NCBI GenBank assembly: GCA_930367215.1
Contig: OV884059.1
Coordinates: 238,575,803 to 238,639,802 of the forward strand
Source: Pollenia angustigena
Taxonomy: Eukaryota > Arthropoda > Insecta > Diptera > Polleniidae
Direction: 5' to 3'
Length of the DNA stretch: 64,000 bases
Position numbers and translations under genes: made by a program. The notes under the pieces are model-generated. The model ran no database searches. It was not told where the DNA came from and saw only the letters and a list, made by a program, of their open reading frames with translations. The first letter of the stretch is position 1, and every line of letters starts with the position of its first letter. This document shows positions 33,216 to 45,154 of this stretch, one piece after another.

Positions 33216-34301
33216 CTCGCAAATAAAAAACATGGTTCTGGTAAACATATTCTAAGAGCAACATATTATGATAAGAATTATGATTGTAGTCACCATATTA
33301 AGATTATTATTGAATCATATTATGACTAAATATACTCGTACTATTACATCATAATATTTGTTCCTTAATCATATTATTGTTCTGTTAATCATACTAAGTT
33401 AAGAAGTAATCAAATTATTGTCATGGTAATCATAATAAGCTAAGAAGTAATCATATTATCATCATGTTAATCATAATAAATTTAGAAGCAATCATATTAT
33501 GATAAGCACCTTCCATAGCTGTCATAAAAATACAAAATAAATTTAAATATTTTTGAATCGATTTTTTTTTGTGGGTTTTTACAATTTTTCTTAATGTTAG
33601 TCAAAAAGCGGAGTTCAATATAAGGCTTGCAAAAGAGCAAATGAAAAATCTGTGGTTTTCATGGGCAACCGCGTGTGTCCATTTTTTCGATTTTAAGATG
33701 TTGATGAAATATCGTAGCGCTTTTATAAAATATAACGAAATCTCTGTGTGTTTTGTTGTTGGATTTTACTTTAAAACTATGATATTTTGCATTTGCACTA
33801 TTATATCACTAAAACTTGAATGAACTCCGCTAATATTTTAATTTTTTTAATTTCTTTAAACTTATTTTTTTTATGGAACTTCATCTTTTAATTGTTTAAC
33901 CGCTCACAAATAAAAAAAACGACACAGCTGCTTCAAAATTATTTTACAAATGGCGCTAACATAATATGGTTAGAGTAAAAATAGTTTGATTGCATCTTTA
34001 ACATAATATGATAAATGTATAGAAAGTTATCATGTTATGGCTATTAATTATCATGATATGGTTGTGAGAAATATAATATGTTTAGAAAGTTATCATAATT
34101 AAGTTGTTAGAAAAATAATTATTTTTCGGTCAACAATACTCAAATTCATAATTGCGATAAACATTGATATGTTAACAGTAACTATAATATTGTTGATATT
34201 AAATAAAAATAACAATTATTTGTGTACGACAACAATATATTGTTACATTAAACATAGTGTTGTTGCCGTAACCATGCCCAACCATATTTTTTCTCTGCGT
34301 G
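33216..34301 (+). mobile_element. Family I inverted-repeat element, copy 3, in a SINE
   Basis: Tips CTCGCAAATAAAAAACATGG and the complement of CACGCAGAGAAAAAATATGG, flanked by TA on both sides (33214-33215, 34302-34303). The host SINE reads GCAGTCGTC before and TGGCTGCGAG after; an uninterrupted copy at 50671-50691 shows the empty arrangement with GA in place of TA. It is 1086 bp and noncoding, with an inner segment of only 225 bp (33607-33831). Confidence 0.82.
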
Positions 34302-34605
34302 TATGGCTGCGAGTGTAAGACGGCAAAACCCTCTGAGGAGATCGAGTGGTAGCGATCGAAACATGTCAGGGTAACTAGCCGCCTGGGTTCGAATCTCAGG
34401 CCAGCCGCCTGGGTTCGAATCTCAGGTCAGTCAAGAATGAATGATTATCAATAACAATTTTAATTAATTTTCATGTTGTAAAATTCCTTCCTTCATAAAA
34501 ATAATTAAATGAAAATTAAATTTGATGAATTAAGCCTGATTAAAAATATTGGAAATTTGGATTGAAAAAAATTAGTAAATAAAATGAGTTCTATTATTGA
34601 TTTGT
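34302..34605 (+). mobile_element. tRNA-like SINE family, right piece
   Basis: tRNA-like part with GAGATCGAGTGGTAGCGATC (A-box region) and GGGTTCGAATCTCAGG (B-box region), then the common body. A ~26-bp segment with the B box (GCCGCCTGGGTTCGAATCTC) is present twice in tandem (34379-34430), unlike the other copies. Confidence 0.65.
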
Positions 34606-34680
34606 TTAGAAAATTCTAAATCGGGCTTATTGAGGTCATGTATTCTATGCAAATAGAAAGATTATTTCATAATTTATTTT

Positions 34681-34718
34681 TCCGACGTTTCGTTGGAGAT
34701 TCCCAACATCATCAGGGA
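34681..34718 (-). ncRNA. Hammerhead-ribozyme-like motif, intact core
   Basis: Minus strand: UCC, CUGAUGA, U, helix II GUUGG-GAAUCU-CCAAC, GAAA, CGU (ACGU palindrome with the preceding A), C as cleavage base, GGA. UCC/GGA forms a short helix I. The full core consensus is present. AAAATAAA follows shortly after, as for the motif at 30752. Confidence 0.6.
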
Positions 34719-34744
34719 TATTTTATTAGATATATAATCCTTCG

Positions 34745-35250
34745 TCAATAGTCCAAGTCCAAGTACTTTTTAATTTCTTCGATTCTTCGGGTCACTGTGT
34801 TTCGTGACAAAGGAGCTGTTTCAATTGAGTCTGCCAATAAATTTCCACTTTCTCCAAAACAAGACAGCATTTCTTTGCAAACTTTTTTTATAAAAATGCC
34901 ATCAGAAAACGGTTTAACGTTCTGAGCAATTCTTAAGCTTGCAACATAGGATGCTTTTAGAGGTCCAGTATTAGCATCATTTGACTGAAAATTAAGACGT
35001 TGCATGTTAATTTCGTCACCATAACTTTCGATGTGCGCCAAGATTCGGAGCGCATCCTGAAATAAAAAAGACTTTTTGAAGTCCGCAACTTATTGTTCTC
35101 TTGATCCACCTGCTATTTTATTGGCAACGTAATCTGCATGAAATGTCTTAAAATGCCTTTCAGTATTAAACTTAGTGTTAGCTTGCATTATTTGAAAGCA
35201 TATTAAAAATTGTGCTTCAGCCTTAAAATTATTATGATGTTAATCTTCGG
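34745..35250 (-). pseudogene. hAT transposase N-terminal segment, duplicate
   Basis: Repeats 35405-35890 with about 90-95% identity at an offset of 652-653 bp. It encodes HIESYGDEINMQRLNFQSN, ASYVASLRIAQNVKPFSDG and APLSRNTVTRRIEEIKKYLD, the region before the first catalytic segment in ZBED5/GTF2IRD2-like hAT proteins. It is a local tandem duplication of the pseudogene, not a second insertion, because it shares orientation and flanks. Confidence 0.8.
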
Positions 35251-35292
35251 TTTTTATTTCTAACCTCCCGTTTACCGCATCAAAAATGTCAA

Positions 35293-35927
35293 TTACTTGT
35301 CAACCATTCTGATGGCTAATATTAGTTGACTTATGCCAGATATATCGCATGATTCATCCAATACCAGAGAGAAGTATGTACATAACTTGAATTTCTTTTT
35401 TAAAAACGAGTCCAAGTACTTATTCATTTCTTCGATTCTTGGGGTCACTGTGTTTCGTGACAAAGGAGCTGTTTCAATTGAGTCTGCCAATTAATTTCTA
35501 CTTTCTCCAAGACAAGACAGCATTTCTTTGCAAACTTTTTTTATAAAAATGCCATCAGAAAACGGTTTAACGTTCTGGGCAATTCTTAAGCTTGCAACAT
35601 ATGATGCTTTTAGAGGTCCAGTATTATTACATTTGACTGAAAATTAAGACGTTGCATGTTAATTTCCTCACCATAACTTTCGATGTGCTTCAAGATTCGG
35701 AGCGCATCTTGAAATAAAAAAGACTTTTTAATGTCCGCAACTAATTGTTCTCTTGATCCACCTGCTATTGTATTTGCAACGTAATCTGCATGAAATGTCT
35801 TAAAATGCCTTTCAGTATTAAACTTAGTGTTAGCTTGCATTATTTGAAAGCATATTAAAAATTGTGCTTCAGCCTTAAAATTATAAGTAAAAAAAAAATA
35901 ATTTTCCCATTTATTTTGCAAATCCAT
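35293..35927 (-). pseudogene. hAT transposase N-terminal half
   Basis: Minus strand from 35927: KWENYFFFT and FLICFQIMQANTKFNTERHF, a decayed BED-type zinc finger (one Cys of the CxxC changed). Then FLFQDALRILKHIESYGEEI, ASYVASLRIAQ, SRNTVTPRIEEMNKYL, and YFSLVLDESCDISGISQLIL, which carries the first catalytic Asp region (LDESCD). A TAA near 35491-35493 and frameshifts interrupt it. It joins functionally with the C-terminal half at 31640-32445. Confidence 0.8.
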
Positions 35928-37085
35928 TTTGTAAAAAATACAAAAAATTCATAAAAACGTTTTCAATTATGTAATTCACTTGTTCTTCTCGCGTTCGTCG
36001 ATTCTTGTTAAATGGCAAAAATCGATCAAAGAGCACCTATAAATACTACAAATATTTCAATATTTTACTGGCAGGTACTTATGAAATTTGTTTTCGAAAC
36101 GTTTCAAAACATGAGCGCTCATAAATGTGAGTGCATTTTCTGTAAAAAAATCAGGCAGGTAACTAACGGAAAAAACCCAAATAATTAAAAAAGGGCACTT
36201 TCCTTTTTTCATTTCAATTGTCCACGCACATTTATTACCGCTTATTACTTTGCTACCGCAATCATAAAAATCAAATAACCTTTTGTTTATTTCTTTTTTC
36301 TTAATTCTGAGAATCATAAAAAAAAGTCATCAAGGTTTTTTTCAAGCAAATTTTTGAAATTCATGCCTTTACTTAATTGCGAATAAAAGCGTTCATCGAT
36401 TTTCATGATTTATGTCTCAACTTCTTCATAGGTTATGCGACTTTACGTGAAAGTAATAGGACTTAACACTTTTTTACCGTTTTGGATTTTTTTATGAATT
36501 AAAAATAAAAAATTTATATGTTTTGGGCAAAAAATATTTTTTTTTCTTCATACATTTATTTATAACTGCGAATTGTAATTCTTAATTTTTTTAAATTTGT
36601 TTCAGCTTATTCGAACTAGTGGTTCTCGAGTTATGAAAACAAAAGAGCCTAAAACGTAACAAATTCCCCTATACGATACTTACAAACTTCAAATTAATTT
36701 TTAAATTATTATTTGATGTACCATGACCAAACTAAAGATGCAGAAGTTCTTCTTTTTTGGTCTACCATAACTCATAATTGAGTCCTGAGATCATGTGTCG
36801 TACTGTGTAGTATAAGTTTGAAATTTAAAACTTACACCAATTTTTTCAAAGTGTTTTTCAATACACACTTTGTTAAACGATATCATACGTTAAACAAAAA
36901 CAAAATCTACAATGATGATCGCTGTCGTCAATGTTTACCAGCAAAGCATACGAAAGTGTGGTTGCTTTGCACTTTCGTGTATTCAGTGAAGAACGACAAA
37001 AAAAACTAATAAGACAAAATTGTTTGTGTATTTCGTATTGCTATTGCTGAGAGCTCTCTGTGTGTATTGAAATACACAGCCTATA
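35928..37085. other. Unassigned DNA upstream of the hAT pseudogene
   Basis: A minus-strand open frame at 36057-36317 has no recognisable motif. Near 37052-37075 GTGTGTATTGAAATACACAG is a short palindrome, and CAATACACACTTTG (36860) is its partner-like start. No gene supported. Confidence 0.4.
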
Positions 37086-38083
37086 CACAGAGAAAACAGA
37101 TTCGTGATCACACCCGAATTTGGCGCCAAACAAATTTCGTCGGTTGCATGTACTATTACACAATCCGGTTCCAATTAATGAAAATTTCGTTGCTTAGCAT
37201 AATCGCTTTGATAGCATCATTTGAATTTTAGTACACTATCAGTCATAACAACAGATATTGTTAGTTGTTAGTATGATTATTAGAAACAAAATTGTGCTTA
37301 TACCCGAATAAATGATAAGTGCAACTGAATTAACACATAATTGGTGTTCATAACAAGAGATTTGATTGTCGTTATCAATATATTTTTTTTAACCGGCCAA
37401 ATGTAGCCCATAAGGGGCAAGTACTTGTCCAAAGGTAACTTCAATGAATGGAAAAATGGGTTATTTTACAGTACGATGTCCTAGGGCAGGACCATATAAC
37501 CCAGCTTGCATTACAAAGGGGAAGTCTTAAAACTACTCCATGGTATACTCCAGAGGATTAGCTTTGAAATCGATTCATAACGAAAACATGTCGTTAAAAA
37601 ACGAAGACATGTATTTACCCCTATTTATTAAGTTTTTCACATTTTCCATTTTTGACCGCAAATATATTTTTTAAATATAATATTAAAAATTCCGAATAAT
37701 TATATTTTCAGTTGTTGTAGTCGAATTGAATCTATTCCAACAATCAATAATTAGCTGCAATAAATGAATAATCATTTATATTACAAAATTTAGTGACGAA
37801 ATCAAATTATTGATTGCAATGACCAATATTCAGTATTGCCCTATATTAAATTCAGTTGTGATTCTAACCATTTGTACTAATTTTTAGAACTTAATTAAAT
37901 TAGTTATCATAACTAATAAAAGAATTGAAGGAATCATATTTCAGTTGGAACATCATTTTTATAATCAAGAGAATTAAAAATCAGTTAGAACTTTACATTT
38001 TTAATAGTTGCAATAATAAATCATATTACTTGATCAATATTTGATTACTGCAACCGTTTCCCAACCAATTTGTTTTCTGTGTG
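37086..38083. mobile_element. Family II inverted-repeat element, copy 2
   Basis: Same tips as copy 1 (CACAGAGAAAACAGATTCG; complement of CACACAGAAAACAAATTGG) with TA on both flanks. It has about 135 bp absent from copy 1 just inside the left end (37112-37248) and lacks the microsatellite and neighbouring sequence of copy 1. Noncoding. Confidence 0.85.
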
Positions 38084-38139
38084 TAGCTTAGTGTTTTTAC
38101 AAAAATAAATGAGCATCAAGAGCATAGGGGTTGGGCACT

Positions 38140-38520
38140 CTTGGTGTAAACATTCTGTTAAAGGGAAAATCCTTAGTTATCATTGAAAAACATTTTTGAC
38201 GCAAGCAGGAAAACTTTATTCAGCGAAGCCACCTGCCGCGTCCTACTGGAGGAAAAAAGCCTTAAGCACGGCCGCAGGCCGCTACGCAGAAAAAATTTAG
38301 TATGCGAAGCCAGATTTCAATACTTAAATTTAGTGTCTCCGGAACTGAAATGAGAGATAAAGCCATTTTCTAATATTGCTAATGTGAGCTAAGTCCATGA
38401 TGGCTTCATCTCCCATTCAAATGAAAAAAAAAAAAAAAACAAAAAAGGCTTTATATCCCTATTGAATGAGAGATTAATCCATCATGGCCTTTTCTCACAT
38501 GGTTTTAAAGCACCCCCCAT
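38140..38520. repeat. Inverted-repeat cluster around CCATGATGG
   Basis: The motif AATGRGAGATRAAGCCAT occurs at 38349 and inverted at 38400; AGTCCATGATGGCTT (38390) pairs with AATCCATCATGGCC (38476). These form overlapping hairpins, likely part of a MITE. Ends not defined. Confidence 0.45.
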
Positions 38521-39913
38521 ATAAAACCATCAACCTGTGCAGTCGCATTGCTTTGTTAAGCACAAAGACGTTGAACTTTATTTTTGTTGTTTGCCTTTTT
38601 AATTTAATTTATTTTTTTTTGCAACTTCGGTAAAAATTCTATCGAACAATATTTTTGTATGGCAAGTAATGGTTTATGCTAAAATAAAATTAAGCACGTG
38701 TACAAATAAACACACTTTTTCAATTTGAGCGACTACTTTTGGGTCTGATTGTACAGGGTTTAGTGAAACTTGTTATCTTTATTTTGAATTTAACAGAAAA
38801 TTTTCTTACTGTGAAGTCAAAGTACAATAACCTAGATAACTAGAAATGTTTGGTTTAAATTTTTAGTTTAATTTTCTCCACGTATTCCAAAAATCTGCTG
38901 GAAGTGTGAGTTACATAATAAAAAATATTTTTATATTAATCAAATGCTCATTCATACGTATTACCAGAGACAGCATTTGGCAATTAAACCAGTGTGCATG
39001 TGGCACACACCGGCCTTTTAGTTCATCAAGTTATTATTAATTTCTTATATAAAAGAATTTATATTTTTTTGTTACTGTCTGGAACTTTGGCCGGCCACAT
39101 TTACAAGTAATCAAAATAATCTGTCATTCGATTGAATGTGGTAGGAATGCGAGTAAGTTTCGCAACAGATTAGTCGATTGTACGTGCAACACAAAAATTT
39201 GTTAAACAAATTTTTCATTTTATTTTCGTCAGTCTGTGGAGTATCTGTGTTTGGCATATTTTACGGTTAACTTAACCTGTGTATTACATTTATATTAATA
39301 TTTGTAGTTAGATGGGTGAGTTTTATTTGGAAGCCTTTCAATATTTATTGACATTTCTTTTTGCTGGTTTTAAGTAAATGGGTTGGTTTGCTCACTTTTT
39401 GATTTATTCTAGTCGTTCAACATTTATTACTTTTGTTTGAAAAATGTACATCAAATTTGATTTTATTCGGTACATTTATTTATTTACTTTTGAAATGAAA
39501 ATATTGTAGATGAATAACATTTTATTTTGATTTTATTCATCGAAAACTCAGTTGGCGTAAATGGTTAAATTTAGAGTTTATAAAAGGTAACGAATAAACG
39601 TTTTAAATTGTTTTAATTCAAAGAGTGGTTAATTTAATCACACTTTCTGTCACTTAAATATCCCCCACACCTACATACTATATAGGTATTTTGGTTCCAG
39701 CGACCTTAAGTAATTCCTCTTGGCTACAAAAAGACTATTTAGTTGTAACAACCATGCAATATTCGTGGTAAATAATAATATGATTCTGGTGGCCATATTG
39801 GTGTAACTAAATATGGTTAAATATTTTTAGCAGTGTTCTTGCCATTTTGTATATACAAACAGCAAAATCAGTTATCGACTTCTTTAATAAGTCAAAAGAT
39901 AATTGTAATAAAA
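38521..39913. other. Unassigned AT-rich DNA
   Basis: Contains a perfect short palindrome AAAAATTTGTTAAAC-type near 39195-39217. No gene or element recognised. Confidence 0.4.
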
Positions 39914-40705
39914 ACAAGTAAGAGAGCTATATTCGGCTGTGCCGAATCTTATATACCCTTCACCATTGTGGGAGCAGAATACAGAGCAACTAGACAAAAA
40001 CTAAATAATTTTTACATATGTATACATACATAATTATAATACTTTAAACTCCATTATAAATTAAATTTAAAAAGCGAAAACTGGTAAATATTTTTTTTAA
40101 ATCGTTTTTAGAACATAAAAAAATAAAAATTAAAAAAAAATTTTCTTTTAAAAAAACCAGATTCGAACCAGAGAACTCACAGTTTCTAACTTAACCCCCT
40201 AGACAACTAAACTATGAAGGAACGTTGTTTGAATATCATTAAAATGAAATATGGCCCGTTTTATGTTCACTGTGTAGGGTTGTAATTACTTTTGTTCACC
40301 ACAATATCAAAGTTGTAAACCATAAAACTTATTTGAGTTGAGAACTGAAATATGGAAACATATTCACCAAAATAGTTTGTGGCATGTAAGTATGCGTGTT
40401 TGTTTTCTTTTATCATTTTGGGGAGTTTTTAAGTAGCAAAAAAACACACAAAAATTCCTAGTTTCGATTTGTTAAAATAATTTGGTTAAATAGATGAAAT
40501 AATATAGAAGGATGATAACGAAAATCATATTGAGCGTTATGCTAGTATATGTAAACAATTGAAGGGGGGGGGGGGGGGTAGAGGGACAACCGGATTTGAA
40601 CTTCTAAGGACCCAGAATATATCTACTTTATAGGGTGTAGGATCAATATTGTAGAAATTACAAACGGAATGACAAAGTTATATATACCCTTTTACCTTCG
40701 GTGAA
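39914..40705 (+). mobile_element. Mini-me-like element heading the array
   Basis: Starts AAAACAAGTAAGAGAGCTAT, then ATTCGGCTGTGCCGAATC and TATACCCTTCACC; ends CAGAATATATCTACTTTATA and then GGTGAAGGGTATAAAA. The outer TATACCCTTCACC / GGTGAAGGGTATA are inverse copies. It carries a tRNA-like stretch at 40153-40226 and a G15 run at 40564-40578 where the array units have a GACG/GACA run. Its last 90 bp are the same as the end of every array unit. Confidence 0.65.
40153..40226 (-). other. tRNA-like relic
   Basis: Minus strand contains TAGTTTAGTTGTCTAGGGGG (A-box-like) and TCTCTGGTTCGAATCTGG (B-box-like). No acceptor-stem pairing and a weak T stem, so it is a relic or SINE part, not a tRNA gene. 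Confidence 0.35.
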
Positions 40706-42510
40706 GGGTATAAAAAAAATAATTTTTGGGATTGCAGTATTTTGATCATAACTTAGCCATTTTTAAACCGATTTGAAAGATTTAAATACCGACGTGCTTA
40801 GGAATTTACCATTTACTTGACTTAAAAAGTTTGGACTCGGGAAGATCTATGATTCCCAAAAATGGATATTTTAATAAAAAACATTTTATTTTGGCCATAA
40901 CTTTTTTGTGTCTGAACCGATTTTCCCGAGTCTTGTGTAAAATATGTTCTACTAAAAATTTCCAATATTTTGGTATGTAAGTCGTATCCATAGGACATAT
41001 GGTAGCCTTAAAATTTAGGTTTTTATACAATTTTTAATTTTTTTTGTACGGGAGGTACCACGCCCACTTCTCCAATCCCGCCCACATTTTGTAGGATGGT
41101 GTGTATTGGCAACCTAATTTTGTGTACCTAGTTTAGAAGATTTGGCTTTTTCCGTTCACCAGATATACAGCAAAAGGTAATAAAAATACAACAACAACAA
41201 GGGATTTTTTTAAAAAATTAGAGGTAGTCGTGGTTTTTCGCTGATAACTCAGCCATTTTTTAACCGATTTGACAGATTTATATACCGACGTGTTAAACAA
41301 GAAATTTACCATTTGTTTGTGTTATAAAACTTGGACTCGGGAAGATCCATGGTTACCGAAAATGGGTATTTTTTTTTGGCCATAACTTTTTTGTGTCTGA
41401 ACCGATTTTCCCGAGTCTTGTGTAAAATATGTTCTACTAAAAATTTCCAATATTTTGGTATGTAAGTCGTATCCATAGGACATATGGTAGCCTTAAAATT
41501 TAGGTTTTTATACAATTTTTAATTTTTTTTGTACGGGAGGTACCACGCCCACTTCTCCAATCCCGCCCACATTTTGTAGGATGGTGTGTATTGGCAACCT
41601 AATTTTGTGTACCTAGTTTAGAAGATTTGGCTTTTTCCGTTCACCAGATATACAGCAAAAGGTAATAAAAATACAACAACAACAAGGGATTTTTTTAAAA
41701 AATTAGAGGTAGTCGTGGTTTTTCGCTGATAACTCAGCCATTTTTTAACCGATTTGACAGATTTATATACCGACGTGTTAAACAAGAAATTTACCATTTG
41801 TTTGTGTTATAAAACTTGGACTCGGGAAGATCCATGGTTACCGAAAATGGGTATTTTAAAAAAAAAAATTAAATTTTGGTCATAACTTTTTTGTATCTGA
41901 ACCGATTTTCCCGAGTTTTTTATAAAATATGTTCTACTAAAAATTTCCGATATTTTGGTATATAAATCATATCCATAGGACATACGGCAGCCTTAAAATT
42001 TAGGTTTTTATAAAATTTTTAATTTTTTTTGTACGGGAGGTACCACGCCCACTTCTCCAATCCCGCCCACATTTTGTAGGATGGTGTGTATTGGCAACCT
42101 AATTTTGTGTACCTAGTTTGGAAGATTTGGCTTTTTCCGTTCACCAGATATACAGCAAAAAGTAATAAAAATACAACAACCACAAGGGATTTTTGGGAAA
42201 AATTAGAGGTAGTCGTGGTTTTTTGCTCATATCTCAGCCATTTGTGGACCGATCTGGCTGAATTTCAATAGCAAAATTATAATAAGAATACCTGATAGAA
42301 AGATACCCCAACGAAGCTCCCATCATATCTGGGGGCTTCGGAAAACCCATTTCAACAGACAGACGGACAGACGGACAGACGGACAACCGGATTTTAACTT
42401 CGCTTTTCATAAGGACCCAGAATATATCTACTTTATAGGGTGTAGGATCAATATTGTAGAAATTACAAACGGAATGACAAAGTTATATATACCCTTTTAC
42501 CTTCGGTGAA

Positions 42511-45154
42511 GGGTATAAAAAAAATAATTTTTGGGATTGCAGTATTTTGATCATAACTTAGCCCTTTTTTAAACCGATTTGAAAGATTTAAAAACCGACG
42601 TGCTTAGGAAGAAATTTACCATTTACTTGACTTAAAAAGTTTGGACTCGGGAAGATCTATGATTCCCAAAAATGGATATTTTAATAAAAAACATTTTATT
42701 TTGGCCATAACTTTTTTGTGTCTGAACCGATTTTCCCGAGTCTTGTGTAAAATATGTTCTACTAAAAATTTCCAATATTTTGGTATGTAAGTCGTATCCA
42801 TAGGACATATGGTAGCCTTAAAATTTAGGTTTTTATACAATTTTTAATTTTTTTTGTACGGGAGGTACCACGCCCACTTCTCCAATCCCGCCCACATTTT
42901 GTAGGATGGTGTGTATTGGCAACCTAATTTTGTGTACCTAGTTTGGAAGATTTGGCTTTTTCCGTTCACCAGATATACAGCAAAAGGTAATAAAAATACA
43001 ACAACAACAAGGGATTTTTTTAAAAAATTAGAGGTAGTCGTGGTTTTTCGCTGATAACTCAGCCATTTTTTAACCGATTTGACAGATTTATATACCGACG
43101 TGTTTAACAAGAAATTTACGTTTGTGTTATAAAACTTGGACTCGGGAAGATCCATGGTTACCGAAAATGGGTATTTTAAAAAAAAAAATTAAATTTTGGT
43201 CATAACTTTTTTGTATCTGAACCGATTTTCCCGAGTTTTTTATAAAATATGTTCTACTAAAAATTTCCGATATTTTGGTATATAAATCATATCCATAGGA
43301 CATACGGCAGCCTTAAAATTTAGGTTTTTATAAAATTTTTAATTTTTTTTGTACGGGAGGTACCACGCCCACTTCTCCAATCCCGCCCACATTTTGTAGG
43401 ATGGTGTGTATTGGCAACCTAATTTTGTGTACCTAGTTTGGAAGATTTGGCTTTTTCCGTTCACCAGATATACAGCAAAAAGTAATAAAAATACAACAAC
43501 CACAAGGGATTTTTGGGAAAAATTAGAGGTAGTCGTGGTTTTTTGCTCATATCTCAGCCATTTGTGGACCGATCTGGCTGAATTTCAATAGCAAAATTAT
43601 AATAAGAATACCTGATAGAAAGATACCCCAACGAAGCTCCCATCATATCTGGGGGCTTCGGAAAACCCATTTCAACAGACAGACGGACAGACGGACAGAC
43701 GGACAACCGGATTTGAACTTCGCTTTTCATAAGGACCCAGAATATATCTACTTTATAGGGTGTAGGATCAATATTGTAGAAATTACAAACGGAATGACAA
43801 AGTTATATATACCCTTTTACCTTCGGTGAAGGGTATAAAAAAAATAATTTTTGGGATTGCAGTATTTTGATCATAACTTAGCCATTTTTAAACCGATTTG
43901 AAAGATTTAAATACCGACGTGCTTAGGAAGAAATTTACCATTTACTTGACTTAAAAAGTTTGGACTCGGGAAGATCTATGATTCCCAAAAATGGATATTT
44001 TAATAAAAAACATTTTATTTTGGCCATAACTTTTTTGTGTCTGAACCGATTTTTCCGAGTCTTGTGTAAAATATGTTCTACTAAAAATTTCCAATATTTT
44101 GGTATGTAAGTCGTATCCATAGGACATATGGTAGCCTTAAAATTTAGGTTTTTATACAATTTTTAATTTTTTTTGTACGGGAGGTACCACGCCCACTTCT
44201 CCAATCCCGCCCACATTTTGTAGGATGGTGTGTATTGGCAACCTAATTTTGTGTACCTAGTTTGGAAGATTTGGCTTTTTCCGTTCACCAGATATACAGC
44301 AAAAGGTAATAAAAATACAACAACAACAAGGGATTTTTTTAAAAAATTAGAGGTAGTCGTGGTTTTTCGCTGATAACTCAGCCATTTTTTAACCGATTTG
44401 ACAGATTTATATACCGACGTGTTAAACAAGAAATTTACCATTTGTTTGTGTTATAAAACTTGGACTCGGGAAGATCCATGGTTACCGAAAATGGGTATTT
44501 TAAAAAAAAAAATTAAATTTTGGTCATAACTTTTTTGTATCTGAACCGATTTTCCCGAGTTTTTTATAAAATATGTTCTACTAAAAATTTCCGATATTTT
44601 GGTATATAAATCATATCCATAGGACATACGGCAGCCTTAAAATTTAGGTTTTTATAAAATTTTTAATTTTTTTTGTACGGGAGGTACCACGCCCACTTCT
44701 CCAATCCCGCCCACATTTTGTAGGATGGTGTGTATTGGCAACCTAATTTTGTGTACCTAGTTTGGAAGATTTGGCTTTTTCCGTTCACCAGATATACAGC
44801 AAAAAGTAATAAAAATACAACAACCACAAGGGATTTTTGGGAAAAATTAGAGGTAGTCGTGGTTTTTTGCTCATATCTCAGCCATTTGTGGACCGATCTG
44901 GCTGAATTTCAATAGCAAAATTATAATAAGAATACCTGATAGAAAGATACCCCAACGAAGCTCCCATCATATCTGGGGGCTTCGGAAAACCCATTTCAAC
45001 AGACAGACGGACAGACGGACAGACGGACAACCGGATTTGAACTTCGCTTTTCATAAGGACCCAGAATATATCTACTTTATAGGGTGTAGGATCAATATTG
45101 TAGAAATTACAAACGGAATGACAAAGTTATATATACCCTTTTACCTTCGGTGAA
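42511..45154 (+). repeat. First 2.64-kb dimer of array units
   Basis: Two ~1.32-kb units that differ at diagnostic sites: the first has a deletion (AAGAAATTTACGTTTGTG, near 43110), the second the full ACCATTTGTTTGTG (near 44438) and a CGATTTTTCCGAG variant (44047). Confidence 0.8.

Noticed and set aside
18755..34301. CRISPR-like reading of the ~44-bp repeats in family I
   Set aside because: Units are degenerate, directly abutting, without spacers, and the setting is an insect transposon.
36057..36317. 86-residue minus-strand frame upstream of the hAT pseudogene
   Set aside because: It could be an extension of the transposase gene, but I see no zinc-finger or other motif to support it.
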